Positions 1 to 12,727 are shown, numbered from the stretch's first letter. The stretch: 64,000 bases of DNA from Avena insularis (GCA_023614405.1 CM042694.1:129213711-129277710), one strand, 5' to 3'. The notes: generated from the sequence alone by a model not told the origin. Program-made: numbers and translations.

Positions 1-831
1 ACATTGATTCCCTTTATTTACTTTGTTGTAATCCAATTTCTATTGTGGATTTGAACCTGTATTCAATTGTAACTTCATATATCATCCATAATATTGCCAT
101 GATGTTGATCCCCTTCATGTATGAGTTGTTGCCTTGTTCTTGGGGACAGATGGAGAAACCCTAGTATTATTGTGCATTGAAATAAAGATGATTTATAACT
201 TTGGTCTTTGATCTATTGATTTATGATGTTGTGTTAGATCTGTCTCTTTAGATAGTATGTGAAGTAGGCCACATATAATTTGCCTTCGGGACTAAAGAGA
301 GAGATATACTCTTTGTACATGTATGGGAGTATGTCCAGTGCTACTTCTGTGACTACAAGCATTGTCTTATAACCTGCATGGTCAAAGGGGGAATTAAGAG
401 AGACCCACTAAACTTATTACGATATCCATGGGGAGACCATTAATTGTGGATATGTAAGAGTGATTGCTCGCAGGCATCACAGTGGTTATTTAAAGATGAC
501 CTCATTACCTGATTCAAGAAAGCGAGTGTCCACGAGTCTTGTAGATAACATATTATTATTGAGATCTCTCCACACATGTCATGATGAAATACATAGATTA
601 TCCTAATCATACACAATTCTCCCATGCTAGTGGTGAATCCTACACTCCTTGAGAACCCCCCAATCACATTACACAACCCTTCATAAAACCCTCTCTAGCT
701 TTAGTTTACTTTTGTTATTTACTTTCTTCTTAGTTATTTTAAACATCACTCGTTCATTGCCACTCTAGTAACCTATAGAGTAGACTATTTACAAACAGTG
801 TTTTGGGTGAGAACATGGACTCATTGACAAC
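1..831. other. Unassigned AT-rich sequence, possibly the tail of an LTR
   Basis: No convincing coding sequence is seen. The style (AT-rich, a T-rich stretch at about 700-750, then a GGTGAGA block at about 807) resembles the 3' part of the Athila-like LTR at 53460-53660, which also has a T-rich stretch followed by GGTGAGATTGACAAC. The likeliest reading is the right end of an LTR inserted upstream of, or into, the degenerate pol that becomes readable near 925. I could not place its exact end or a TSD, and its left part lies outside the window. Confidence 0.3.
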
Positions 832-2047
832 GTGGCTGCGGGGTTGTGTTGTCGCCATATGCAAAGCTTCCCTCGGACGAACTTTCTAATAAATAGTTGC
901 TACTACAAGTACTACAATAACCCTATTGTTGATCCTAGAAACCCAGACATCACCTGCCCAAAGGATCTGTACCCACTGCGCATGATTGATCAGATAGTGG
1001 ACTCCACAGCGGGCTACGACCTCCTGTGCTTCTTGGATGCTTTCTCGGGATACCATCAGGTCCAGATGGACAAGGAAGACAAGGAGAAGATGACGTTCAC
1101 CCCCTGTGGTGTATTCTACTACACATGTATGTCGTTCAACATCAAGGATGCTAGCGCCACCTTCTAGAGGCTGGTGTGTATCACCCTAGGAACGCAAATG
1201 GGAAAAAATGCGGAGGCCTACGTCGAGACATCATGGTCAAGACCCGCGAGAAGGGCACGCTTGTGGTGGACCTCGAGTGGACCTTCTCCAACCTACGCAA
1301 GGTCAACATCAAGCTCAACCTGGCCAAATGCATGTTCAGGGTCCCATCAGGCAAGCTCCTAGGTTTCTTGGTGTCACATCGCGGCATCGAGGCGAACCCT
1401 GACAAAATCAGGGCCATTGAGGATATGTGACCTCCCAAACGTATCAAGGACATGTAGCGCTTGGCGGGATGCATGGCGGCACTAGGAAGATTCATCTCGA
1501 AGCTTGGTGAGAAGGCCTTGCCTTTATTCAAGATTATGAACCGATCAGGCACTTTCTAGTGGACTCCTGATGCGGCCAAGGCCTTTGAGAGCCTCAAAAG
1601 GTACCTCATGAGCTCTCCCCTTGCTCCTGTACCTGGCTGCCACGCCACAAAGGTCTAGCGCCATACTCGTCGTTGAGCATGAAGATCCCATCAAAACGAC
1701 AAAATAAGGCGGGCACGCCCAAAGCCCTTAGGGGCTCGGGTGTTATGGATCATGAGGAATCTGGAGGGGCCGCAGGATCCCTAGGGCCTTGTGAATATGG
1801 GGCCCTCGCCGAGACCACGGGTGGGCCTCGGGAGGATCCTGCGGCAGCATCAGAGACAATGGAGCTCGTGCAACATCAGGTCTACTTCATCAGCACAGTA
1901 CTCCGTGATGCTCACAAGCGCTACCCGATGCAGCAGAAGCTCCTCTACACGCTTCTCATAGCCTTGAGGAAGCTGCAGCAATACTTCCAGGGCCATCCCA
2001 TCAAGGTGGTAACCAAGTTCCCCTGGAACAATCCTACGCAACTCTAA
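832..2047 (+). pseudogene. Element K pol relic: reverse transcriptase and first RNase H
   Basis: The Gypsy RT is readable from about 925. Landmarks are CPKDLYP, DQIVDSTAGYD, FLDAFSGYHQVQMD and a PCGVFYY block. After a stop at about 1167 the reading continues in another frame with NLAKCMF, LGFLVSHRGIEANPDKI and LAGCMAALGRFISKLGEKA (about 1320-1530). At about 1220-1235 the region that should hold the catalytic YVDD is out of frame: AYV is read in one frame and IMVKTRE in another, consistent with loss of one base. The first RNase H follows, with the motif RYPMQQKLLYTLLIALRKLQ (about 1920-1980). Several in-frame stops (about 1428, 1456, 1557) show it cannot make a functional protein. Confidence 0.85.
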
Positions 2048-2214
2048 CACCACGGGGCGCATGGCCGTGTGGGGAATTGATTTACAACCTTTCGAGCTCA
2101 CATTCAATACATCCCCCGCCATCAGGGGTAGGGCTCTAGCAGAGTTTGTCACGGAATAGACCGATCAATTCGTGGAGGAGGTCAAGGAGGAATAAACCCA
2201 GCTATCAGGGAAAG

Positions 2215-3850
2215 TAACTTCTGGTCGATGGGTCATAAACTTTGACGGCGCGTTCGGCAGTGACGACATAGGAGCAGTGGTGGTCCTCACCTCACCCACC
2301 GGTGACAATCTTTTTTACACTATTCAGCTATGCTTCAAGGATGAGGTCAAGCGCTCCAACAACATCATCGAATATGAGGGCCTCATCGCGAGCGTCAAAG
2401 CATCCATCGCTCTCGGCATCAAGCGTATCACGGTTCAAGGGGATTCCTTGCTCCTCATTAACTTCTCCAACAAGAGCTATAAGCCCAAGGATAAGCACTG
2501 ATGGCTCTGAAATATAGCCATATACGTCCACATTTAAACTGGATATTAATCATATTCTTGATGAAATATCTCTCTAAACCCTGCCACTAATGCTAATATT
2601 CAGAGGGGTATGCAATCCTTTCTTTTTGTATTTTTCCTATGCTGATAAGGTCGTTTAAAGGAGGAAATCACTACATTAAAGTCAAAGATACGAGATTTCC
2701 AACAACCAGAAGAAACCAGGAGCCGAACAATGGAGGCAGACGCTTTAACGACCAACTATAATGACCGAGCAAAATTCGACAAGATAGCTCTGGTCGTATA
2801 GTTGGCGCCGCCACCGTTAGGTCAAACAGAACAACTTTCATGAAGGGGCCCCTATATAAAGAAGCCTCGGGCGACGAGAAAACAAGCCAGACCTCGCCAA
2901 AAAGTCTCTGCCACAGATCTCTAGCCACCTCCAGATCTCCAAACCCTTCTCCATCTCCATAGCCATATTCCACCACTTGTAATAGTAGATCTCTTCTCCG
3001 ATTGGCGACATTGTAAGACTATTGCTATCAATCTTATGATATTCATTACAATGTTTGTGATTGTTGATCTCATCTCTATGTGTGACTAATTCTCCTTGGG
3101 CTAAGGGCTTCGGCCTAGCCATGTAGCAATTGTGCATGTGATTTATCATAGATGGAATCGTGTATTAGTTTGTATGACATGATGATTATTGTATCCTCTC
3201 TTGCCTCAATCCAAGGACTTGTCAGGTACCCAAGACCCCGAGGGTTGAGCCAGGTATAGGGAGTATGAGTGATGACTGATATGCAGGTTGGGAACCCCAG
3301 TGACAGAAGGGGTAGTACGGCTGTATGTGAGGGATTTGCTTGGGATTAACGGTGATATCACTATGCATATCATTAGTTCTCTTTCTTCTATGGATGAGAC
3401 TAGTAGGTTATTGCTATAAGAGGTTGTGGAGGCAATAGCAATTATGGATACACTGCCCACATATAATTTATCTTGCTCTAACAAGTACATGCATACTTTA
3501 TTTCTATCTTTTATTTCCATCAGATGTTTTCCATAGCTACAGTTAAAACCAGACGCCCTAGACCCTCTCTCTCCATCATCGACAACAACAAAAAGATGCA
3601 AGCTATTGGTCCGGTAAAAACACAAAAGGAATTCTAAAACTCCTAAAGGTCCATTAAAGTAACTTCACTATGCATTCGCTTCCCGAGGATTCGATAACCT
3701 ATGTCTACTAGGGAAAAACAAGCTATACTACATACGTAATCCGGATCGAAGTATCAAGCACATGGAGGCTTACCTCGAAGAGGTATGCAGGCTTGAGAAG
3801 CACTTTCCTAGGCATGGAGCTACTCCATATTCGTTGAGGAGACAACTATG
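2215..3850 (+). pseudogene. Element K pol relic: second (archaeal-type) RNase H, split by a solo LTR
   Basis: Reading restarts at about 2225 with GRWVINFDGAFG, then GAVVVLTSPTGD, NNIIEYEGLIASVKASIALGI and VQGDSLLLINF. These are the D, E and D blocks of the additional RNase H that follows the normal one in Tat/Ogre elements. At 2498 the frame is broken by a 1258-bp solo LTR. It resumes at 3757 with HMEAYLEEVCRLEKHF and then NYEANEIAKRVSRREP (about 3762-3895). The junction is clean: the 5-bp AGCAC is present on both sides. Upstream stops at about 2158 and 2194 show decay before or besides the insertion. Confidence 0.8.
2499..3756 (+). mobile_element. Solo LTR I (1258 bp) in the second RNase H of K
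   Basis: The insert begins TGATGGCTCTG and ends GAAGTATCA. It is flanked by the direct repeat AGCAC at 2494-2498 and 3757-3761, and the interrupted RNase H frame resumes directly after it. TG...CA ends, a 5-bp TSD, a TATA box (CTATATAAA at about 2852-2860) and the absence of an internal coding region identify a solo LTR left by LTR-LTR recombination. The TATA places its promoter on the + strand. The family was not recognised; the TGATG...ATCA ends suggest Gypsy. Confidence 0.85.
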
Positions 3851-4074
3851 AAGCCAACGAGATCGCTAAGCGCGTGTCTCGTCGAGAGCCCTAGCCACCC
3901 GGAGTCTTTGAGGAGAGTTTATTCAAGTTGTGTACCGCGCCACCCAATAGAGATGATGCCCCCCTCTACGAGGAGTTTCCCCCCACCCTCAACAGGCACA
4001 CCAGACTGTGGACCGCCATATGGCGACCGCCTTGTCCTGGAAATTTCACCTCAAGAGGCATTCTAGATCACTGA

Positions 4075-5305
4075 GCTGAAGGAGTACCTGAAATATGGCA
4101 CCCTCCCCAATAAGGACGAGGTTGCCGCAGAAAGAATCCTTCGATGTGCTGAGAACTACTGCCTGGTGGATGGCGACCTCTACTGTCACTGTCCTAATGG
4201 CATCGCGATGCGATGCATCTCCGTTGAAGAAGAGAGCGAACTTCTCGCCGACATCCATGCTGGAGAATGCGGCCATCATGCTTCCACACGCACCTGCTGG
4301 GAAGGCGTTTCATAGCGGTTTCTACCGGCTCACGACGCTAGACGACACCACTAAGGTTGTCAAGACTTGCGAGGCTTGATAGTTTCATGCCAAGCAGATA
4401 ATCTAGCCCGCCCAATAGCTGCAAACCATTCCGCTGCCGTGGTCATTCGCGGTATGGGGGCTAGATATCTTCAGGCCTTTTCCCAGAGAGACCGGGGGAT
4501 ACTGCTACCTCTACGTCACCATTGACAAATTCACTAAATGGGCGGAGGTGGAGCCTGTAAGAACCATCCTGACAAGGTCGGCGATAAAATTCATACAAGG
4601 CTTGGTGTGCCGCTTCAGCATGCCCAATCGCATCATCACCGACAACGACAACCAATTGACTGGTGGATTTCAAATCCCACTGTGCCGATCTCGACACCAA
4701 GATCTGCTATGCCTCTGTCGCCCAGCCAAGAAGCAATGGTCAAGCCGAGAGGGCCAATGCTACAGTACAAAAGGGGCACAAGACAAGGAGTTTCTACTGT
4801 AGGCTCAAGGACTGTGGCAGATGATGGATCGATGCACTCCCAAGAGTACTCTGGTCCATCCGCACTACCGTGACCAAGCTAACTAGTGAGACCCCTTTTT
4901 TCCTTGTTTACAGAGATGAGGCAGTCATTCCTTCAAAACTCAAGAATGGCTCCCCACAGGTCCTGGCCTTCAATGAGAAGGCACAATAGGTGCTTCCCCA
5001 AGATGACATGACCCTCATCGAGGCCGGAATCCTGTCACAGGGTCACTGTTCGGGCGTCCAGGTACCAGGAGGCGCTACGCCGCTACCACTACCGCAACAT
5101 ACGCTCCCACACCTTGGAAGCGAAGGACCTTGTCCTTCGATGGGTCCTCTCCCGTGAAGGCCTCCACAAGCTATCACTGATGTGGGACAGCCCCTTCAGG
5201 GTCATGCATGTCACACGACTAGGAGTAGTGCGTTTGGAAATAGAGGAAGGGGTGGCGATACCAAACACGTGGAACATCCAGCACCTTCACAAGTTCTACC
5301 CATGA
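4075..5305 (+). pseudogene. Element K pol relic: integrase
   Basis: The zinc-finger region reads LADIHAGECGHHAS (about 4235-4280) in one frame and VVKTCEA at about 4360 in another. The codon for the expected last Cys is replaced by two adjacent stops (4378-4383). The catalytic core reads DKFTKWAEVEPVRT, then VCRFSMPNRIITDND (about 4525-4660), then a frame change and the QAERANA block carrying the catalytic Glu (about 4743-4765). WIDALPRVLWSIRTT and TPFFLVYRDEAV follow (about 4828-4920). The C-terminal part is readable at 5114-5305, including LSREGLHKLSLMWDSPFRV and ending NIQHLHKFYP. Frame changes and stops make it non-functional. Confidence 0.85.
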
Positions 5306-5482
5306 TCCCTGCCTACAACAGTGGTTGTAACAGACAAACGCCATTCTCAGGTACGTTAAGAACTCATGAGCAGACCCTCGTGTTGGTTTTCATCTTATGC
5401 CGATTTCCCTGGTGTTGTTTTCTTTTCATGATGTTCCCTCCTGTGTACCATACGAGCAGGGGTTAGGCATGGTGTCTATCAC

Positions 5483-5625
5483 TAAAGCCACGCCTATCAA
5501 CTCTGAGGCCTAAAGTGTCGAGCTCTGACTTGCAGACTAGCTCCAGCGATAAAGTCACGCCTATCAACTCTGAGGCCTAAAGTGTCAAGCTCTGACTTGC
5601 AGACTAGCTCTAGCGATAAAGTCAC
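5483..5625 (+). repeat. Tandem duplication, 67-bp unit
   Basis: Two consecutive 67-bp units (5483-5549 and 5550-5616) differ at only a few positions, and the start of a third unit follows (TAAAGTCACC at 5617). The unit contains CTATCAACTCTGAGGCCTAA. It lies just after the pol 3' end of K, where Tat elements often carry tandem repeats. Confidence 0.9.
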
Positions 5626-5659
5626 CTCACCCATGGTTCTTGGTGCTTGATATCCTCGC

Positions 5660-6640
5660 ATGACACACACGGGAAACAACAAAAGTACACTATGTACATA
5701 ACCTATGGTTACCTATCCGAGGAACTAACTGGGAAAGTACAAGTCCTACGGCTACCTCCATGGGGAGTTAACAGGGCGACCAAGAACATATAGAACCTAC
5801 GGTTACCACTCTAATGAACTAATAGGGAAAGTATAAGTCCTATGGATACCTCCATGACGAGGGGTAACCTCGGCAATGCCCATGGTTATGGACTTGGCAT
5901 TTTGCGGAAAAGAGAATGCTGGGGATTTCTTCGGATGTTAGGAGAACAATGAAGACAAAGTCGCCTGAATATTGGGAAAAACACTCTATTACAAGTTGTC
6001 CTCTAGATTTTGGTGTACCCTCGCCTAGGCTTCTCCCGTCCTATATATAATAAGCCGGGTCTCAAAGCTGTACGCGGATAGGTTTCATACACGCGTGATT
6101 ACAATACCAACATAATGTCGGTTCGTGGTTTCTTTCCTAATATAGTAAATTCTATGTCGGTTGCTTCCTTGGGCTTTTATCTGGAATCTTTATGGGCCGT
6201 AGGCCTTTTACCCAATGTAGGGTAGCGAATAGTGAGCATCCGAGTAATCATACCCATGTCACTCCACGAGGAGCTAACATGGCGACCCAGAATGTATAGA
6301 GCCTATAGGCCACCTCCTTGAGGAACCTACAGGACAAGTACAAGTCCCACAACTCCCTCCACAAAGGACTCACACGGCGACTCACGAGGGCACTCCCCCT
6401 CAAGATCCTAAATCCATGTAAGTCCTACAGATTCCTCCTCAAGGAGCCAACAGTAAATACATTTGCCTCATGGTTTCCTCCATGAGGGACTTACATGGCA
6501 TCTCATGAGGGCACTCCTCCTCAAGTAGACGAAATATGTGTAAAACCTATGGTCGCCCCTCGAGGGGTCACAGAGTAGAGCGCATGATAAACGACACATA
6601 TAAATAGGCTTAAGGCCAAAATTCTTGTCCTTACAATTTA
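5660..6640 (+). repeat. Element K spacer with degenerate repeats of a CCTCCATGAGGAG-like motif
   Basis: The sequence between pol and the antisense ORF repeats loosely related phrases: a phrase like CCTACGGTTACC, a phrase like CTCCATGAGGAGNTAACA and a phrase like GGGCGACC. Copies are visible at about 5735, 5800, 6260, 6320, 6400, 6440 and 6500. Spacing is irregular. It is interrupted by the solo LTR at 5855-6261. No coding sequence is seen. Confidence 0.6.
5855..6261 (+). mobile_element. Solo LTR J (407 bp), same family as the LTR of element L
   Basis: It starts TGACGAGGGG and ends CCCATGTCA. The direct repeat CTCCA occurs at 5850-5854 and 6262-6266, and the interrupted spacer motif is continuous if it is removed. 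A TATA box (CTATATATAA) sits at about 6041-6050. Its first 80 bases closely follow those of the LTR at 19558-20067 (shared GCAATGCCCATGGTTATGGA), so the two belong to one family. Confidence 0.85.
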
Positions 6641-6819
6641 TCCAGAGGCAGCAAGACTAAAGGCCCACATGGGCGCCATACAACGAAAGTTGAGCCTCAT
6701 CACTAGAGGCGCTGGCATCTTCGCCATCGGGATTAGAGCTCCCCGAGTTGCCCGGTCCATCGTCTTCCATACCATCCTTCCTCGCAACAGGAGTTGTGCC
6801 TAAAGTCTGGGGTCATCAT

Positions 6820-8551
6820 TCACTCAGCAAAGAAACGCCAAGATAAGTGCCTCCATGAGCCCCGCGACTTTTGCTTGAGCTCAGAAGTGGCCTCTCCTTG
6901 TAGAGGCTCTGCAGGTTCCATAATCTGGGCACGGTCAAGGCCAGGTGCCTGATGAATAAGGTTAGAGAAGAGAGCCACCCCGACAGTGCTAAGCATCTTC
7001 TGGCACTCACCCTCGACAAAGCGGTTTAGGCCCCACGCCGCCTTCTCCAAGGGAGTAATGATCCTATCAAAAAGCTCGAGGAAGGAGGAGATCCAGGGCA
7101 CATAAACACCTAGCCCTGAAAGTCGAAAGTAGAGCCCCACGGTTCGGGAAAACATGGAAGGCCTTATCCTGTTGCTTCAGCACCTCCCGCGTCCATAGCT
7201 CGTCCCACTCACGAGCCTTCACTGTGGTCACGACATCCTCCTTTGGCAAGGTGATCTCGCCCCCAAGCAGCTCGGCTTCATGGGCGGAGGCATCACGGGA
7301 TTTCTCCGTGTTCCTAAGAGCCTCGCGAAGGCAAGAAGCCTCTTTATCTTACTCGATGAGAGAGATCTTGATGTTCTAAAGCTTCGAGTTGGTCTCACGT
7401 GTTAGTGTCTCGACGCACTGACGTGTGTCCACCATCTCAAGGGACTAAGAGTCTAGCTCTTTCTGGCGCCGGTTAATGTCTGCCTCATAAGCAGAGATCT
7501 TCCCCTCGCGAGTGGACAGGGCTTACCCCCGGGAAGAGTCCTAAGCTTGGCGTCGGAGAGGATCTTTGCCGCCTCGTCAGAAGCGCGCTGGAGAACCTCT
7601 TTGGATTTGAGACGCGCCTACTCCTGTTCCGCCCATAGTAACATCTTAACCTTACAAACCTGGCTCCAATCCATGGCCAGTTGATACTCTTCCATGATGA
7701 CCTCTGCCACAAGTCGGTTGAGCCCCTCGTGGACACCCGCGACGAGCGCTCCCACGTGTTCCGTTCGACCAAGGATGGGAGAATCCCACAACGCCAAAGT
7801 CGTCACTTGCGCCCCTACAGGGTCCATCTCCAAGCTAGGCGAGCAAGAGTAGTCTAGCCCTTGGGCAGCACCACGACTGATGGACCCCACGAGAATCTCC
7901 GCGACGGAGGGACGCTGAGAGCTAACATGTAAGCCAGCTCCGCTTGTTGCGGGAGTAGCGGCTGCCATTGAAGCACCACCTAGAGCTTCCTTCCCTTCGC
8001 GAGCCGACTTCAGAGCCTGCAGTGACACACCCTCCTCAGGAGGCACTCGTAAAGCATTCTCGACCTCCACGAGGGAGCCATCCTGAGCATCACCCTCTCT
8101 AGATGGCACATTTGCAACCTGGTCCTCCTTGATAGGGGGCTTGGTTGGGAAACCTTCTCCACGATGGGGGGAGTTGGCATGGCTAGCGGAGGCACCGGGT
8201 CCATCAGCGCGGGGTCGTCCATCGTCTCGAGAGCTGCGACCGCGGTAGGATGCGCACTAGCGGTGAAGAGGTAAGAATGGGGCACATAACTAGGAATATC
8301 TCCTTCACGGAGCTCCGCTTCATCTTCCTTTTCTTCTAGAGGGGACCCTCGCTGCAAAGAAGCAAAACTCCTAAGCCAAGGTGATAGCAGCGGACTAGGG
8401 AAGGAGAGAGTGGGAGCTTACCTCACGTCACCTGAGGACTGATGGACCTAGAGCCCCCGCTTCATTCCAGGAGGAAGGAAATCCCCATCAGATCTCGGGG
8501 ACTCGCCCCCTCCTGAAGCGACCTTCGCAAGAGCGTCCCCCTCGAACCGGA
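6820..8551 (-). pseudogene. Element K antisense ORF, C-terminal half (coiled-coil-like)
   Basis: On the - strand several linked frames carry protein-like sequence: ENALRVPPEEGVSLQALKSA (about 8050-7990), then LVAEVIMEEYQLAMDWSQV, then stretches rich in E, K, L and R (about 7620-7250) that look like coiled coil, then LEKAAWGLNRFVEGECQKML and a tail ending at 6820. It joins the N-terminal half at 14994-16218 once element A is removed. Stops and frame changes are frequent. No enzymatic motif is visible. Its place between pol and the 3' LTR, on the opposite strand, matches the antisense ORFs described in some Tat elements; the function of those is unknown. Confidence 0.7.
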
Positions 8552-9964
8552 TGATGTCTAAACACTTCTATTCTTGTAGACAGTTGTTGGGCCTCCAAGT
8601 GCAGAGGTTTGTAGAATATCAGCAAGTTTTCCCTTAAGTGGATCACCCAAGGTTTATCGAACTCAGGGAGGAAGTGGTCAAAGGTATCCCCTCTCAAGCA
8701 ACCCTGCAATCAAGATACAAGAAGTCTCTTGTGTTCCCAACACACCCAATACACTTGTCAGGTGTATAGGTGCACTAGTTCAGTGAAGAGATAGTGAAAT
8801 ACAAGTGGTATAGATAATTATAAGTGGTAACGGTGATAGAAAATAGCTTTGTGGCGTGGAAAAGACTAAATGCAAACTGAAATAAAGATGGAAGCAAGCA
8901 AACATGTAATAGATCTAATAGCAAACGGTGTTTCAGTGCTTAGAAACAAGGCCTAGGGATCATACTTTCACTAGTGAACACTCTCATATAAATATCTTCT
9001 CTTCATGATACTACTCTTAACTACTCTCCGGTTGGACACTCTAATCGATGGAAGGCTATAACAACACTCCTCAAAGTTCGCTTTTCCCATCTAGATAACC
9101 CCACACTGTCACCTTGAGTTCTAGATGGTTCCAACAAACACCACAATTTCATAGAAACATCCAACTCCCAATATTACTCATAACAAGTATTTGTAATCTC
9201 TAGCCTAAGTGCCACCATGGTGTGCACACTGTCAACTTCACACACATGGGGAGAGCAGAGATCTATTAAATCACTTGAGTAGCAAGGTAGATTTATAGAT
9301 TACAAGCTCATGATCTCAATAAGATCATGCATAGAGAGAGATGAACACATAGCTACCGGTAGAACCCTTAGCCTCGAGAGAGAACTACTCCCTCCTCATC
9401 ATGGGAATCAACAATGGTGATGGAGATGGCGGTGGAGATCGATGGAGATGGCTCCAGGGGCACTTTCTCGTCCCGGCAAGGTGCCGGAATAGAGACTTCC
9501 TGTCCCTCGAATCTCCCCTTCGATGGCGGAGGCACTACGGAACTTTTCATGGATGGAGGCTGGACGATCTAGGGTTTTTGTATCGGGAGGAATATATAGG
9601 CGAAGGGGCGAGGTCGGTGGCCAGCCAGGGGGCCCACACCATGCCCTGGCGCGGCCTAGGGGGACCCGCGCCTAGGGGTGGTTTGGCCACCCTGTGGCCC
9701 CCCTTCGTATCTCCTTCTGGCTCCGTGAATCTTCCGGGAAAATAACGACTTTGGCTTTTGTCCGGTCCAATTTTGAGAATATTCATTTTCTGACTTTTTG
9801 GAACCAAAAATAGCAGAAAACAGGCATCTGGCACCGTGGCTCTTGTTAATAGGTTAGTCCAAGAAATCATATGAAAAGTACTCCAAAGTGTGGACAAAAC
9901 ATAAGAAAGTAGATAAAACCAAGCATGGACCATCAAAAATTATGGATACGTTTGCAACGTATCA
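8552..9964 (-). repeat. Element A 3' LTR (1413 bp)
   Basis: On the - strand it starts TGATACGTTGCAAACGTATC, an 8-bp-stem palindrome, and ends TTTAGACATCA. A TATA box (minus CCTATATATT, plus 9591-9600) is present. It is about 145 bp longer than its partner at 13726-14993 because the partner has lost the TATA-containing block. Confidence 0.9.
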
Positions 9965-9979
9965 ACATCCCCAAGCTTA
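9965..9979 (-). other. Element A polypurine tract
   Basis: On the - strand AAGCTTGGGGATGT directly precedes the TGATACG start of the 3' LTR. A purine-rich tract in this position primes plus-strand DNA synthesis in LTR elements, and it fixes the orientation. Confidence 0.7.
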
Positions 9980-12727
9980 ACTCTTGCTCGTCCTTGAGTA
10001 GGTAAGTGATAAAAAGAAAATAATTTTTAAGGTGACATGCACCATCATAAACTTGGTCAAAGTATTTGTAAAACATTCAAAGCTGGGATCGTAGTACTTC
10101 AATCATAGCATGAAAGATAAAGTTCTAACAATAAGACATAGCAACTATGTTGTAACATGAAAGGATACAAACAAAAGATTCATGAATAACAATGCTTTGC
10201 AAGACGTTTGTTTGTTTCACATAAAGAAAACATAGCATAGTGGCATTTAGCTTGTCCCTCATAGAGTAGCAAACATAAATGCATAGGACACCTTCAAAGT
10301 TTATAAGGGTGACTAGATACAAATAGTTTAAGGACAAGCAATATCAAAGTTATGCATCAATCAACAAGTCTTGGGACAATGCACATAGAACTAAGAATGG
10401 CCACTATGCTCTCTCAATAGGTGCATAAAGATAGAAGGTGGATACTCAATATAAAAGTGGAAGAAAGGCCTTCATAGAAGGAAGCAGGGATTCAAGTCTC
10501 ATAAAGAGCTTCCAAAAATTATGGTACTTATTAGCTTTCAGCTCTCATTGCCCTTATCATAAGCATCTTGAAGTGATTAAGGTTAAATTGAACAAACTAT
10601 GGTGTATATGCTTGACGAAGTATAAGTTGGAAATCTCATGTCCCTTGAATACGAGGGCCGCTCCTCATGCTACTCAAGTTTAGTTACCAGTAAGTTCTTG
10701 TCATAGTAAGTACATGTGTATCATAGAGAACCGCCAACGGGGTACCCCTTGCCCGATGATACGAAAGAATCCCCATATCAAAATGACAAGGCAAGCAGAC
10801 AACGAGCATCTCAGCAATCTTCTTATTTACCATGGGAATATGGTGCTTTTTTCTCTCTTTCCTCTGTTCGTATATCTTTTTTTTCTCTTTTCTTTTTCTC
10901 TTTTTTCTCAATATCTGACTCTTTTTTTATAAGAAGAATGCTTCATAGACAGATCATTATGGTTACGCTGCAGGTTTCCACCATGACAACATGGATTAGA
11001 CCAGTGGCCCAGGCGTTTCTCTAACACACATACATAACTCCAAGGACTTACAAGCTCCCCTTTCATTTCACACTGATGACATCCATAGACAAAAGAGCAT
11101 GATATCAACTAGGTACAAAGTACAAGTGCAATGTTGAAAGCATTCCCCATGACAACATGGTTTTGCTAATCCCCAACATATAAGTGCAAGCATGTACATC
11201 ATAGACGACACAATGGTTCAAGTTTATTAAGGGCAAGAAAAGTAAAGTGTGCCATCAAGTTCGTGAGAGCTTTAATCACTAGTTTTCTCATAACAAGTTT
11301 AATTCAGAAGGTAGATAAAAACATGAATATAATTGGAATAGCATATGTTAATAGGTATGTATGGTGGACTCTTTGGAATGACTTGGTTTTAGCAATTGGA
11401 TGCATGAGTGGAACTCATACTTGGTTATGGAGGCTAGCAAAAGACTGGGAGCGACCAACTAAGAGAGCAACAATGGCCATAATCATGCAAAGCGACAAAA
11501 CATCATTAATCAAAGCATAAAGTGATACTACAAGTTGAAAACTAAAGGATCATAAAGGCTATGGTGACTTGGGATAGTCATAACATGGTGTGAGCATGTG
11601 CCAAGTCAACCCAAATAAAACATCAAAGGAGAATACCACAATACTATGCTTTAATATGCTAAAACAACGCATGATTCTTCCAAGGCACATTAAGCAATCT
11701 CAATTGTTTATAACAAGTCATGATAAAGCAAAGAATACTAAGCATAAAGCCAAAACAATATCAAGCATGGCATGACAAAGCACAGGCCATAGTCAAAAAC
11801 AAGCTCTCTTTACCACTTAAGCATGAACTTTTCCTACTCTTTTCCAATCCAAACCAAACTATTTGAAAACCAATGTATGAAAGAGGGGGTCCAACCAATT
11901 TATTTAGCAAACTAAGCAAACCAATCAAACAAAAACCAAAATTAAAAAATAAAAAGAAGACGCTCCAAGAACAACACAACTGTGCATGAAATAATAAAAA
12001 TGAAGTGTTTGGAAGAAACCTGGAATTTTTATTGATGAAGAAGGGGATGCCTTGGGCATCCCCAAGCTTTGATGCTTGTACTCCTTGGATATTTCTTGGG
12101 GTGACACGCGTGGCATCCCCAAGCTTGAGCTTTAGTCCATTCTTCATCTCATTACTTATTCCTTCCATATACCTGAAATTTTTCCTTCATACAAAACTTC
12201 ACACAATCTTTATTAGCAACATTAGTGCACTCAAGATAATAAGTCTTTAGGTTCAGTTCCAACATCAATAAAACTTCCATTAAAACACAAGCTACTGTAG
12301 CACTTCCCTCAAAAAGCTCAATTCCCCAAAAGAACTCAAAAAGGAACCAACAAGAAGCAAATGCAAATAATGGCAGAAACCTGTGAAAGCAGACCAGCAG
12401 GTAAAGACGATTTTTTCGAAGACCTTCTGTTGCTCAAATCAAAAAATGTTTAACTAACGAAAGTTATATAACAAACTGGGGCAGAAGCACAAAAATTCAT
12501 GCCTTAAAAGGACGTACAGAGATTTTACACGAATTTGTACGGTGAAGCACAGAAATCTGTTTCGGGACAGCAACTTTCCCAAGCATTACTTATCTCTCAT
12601 TAGAGGTTACTCTTGGCACAAAAAGCAAATAAAAAGGATAAGGAGCGGTTATTACAGAGGTAATAACTTCCAAGACTCGTCTAAAACTTTTGGGTTATCT
12701 CCCAATAAGTACTTTTCTTTAACGCCT
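9980..12727 (-). other. Element A interior, non-coding, with a long purine run
   Basis: No retroviral-type protein is readable on either strand. At 10851-10926 the + strand is almost pure pyrimidine (a T/CTTT run; purines on the - strand). The blocks around 10640-11260 and about 12160-12500 recur in element B (41140-41790 and about 43250-43560) at recognisable similarity. Small ORFs here are chance products of the T-rich run or of shared non-coding blocks. Confidence 0.75.

Noticed and set aside
440..676. 78-codon - strand ORF
   Set aside because: AT-rich non-coding context, no motif and no related copy in the window.
10684..11024. Lys/Arg-rich and Phe/Leu-rich ORFs (also 41231-41518)
   Set aside because: They come from the purine/pyrimidine run shared by elements A and B.
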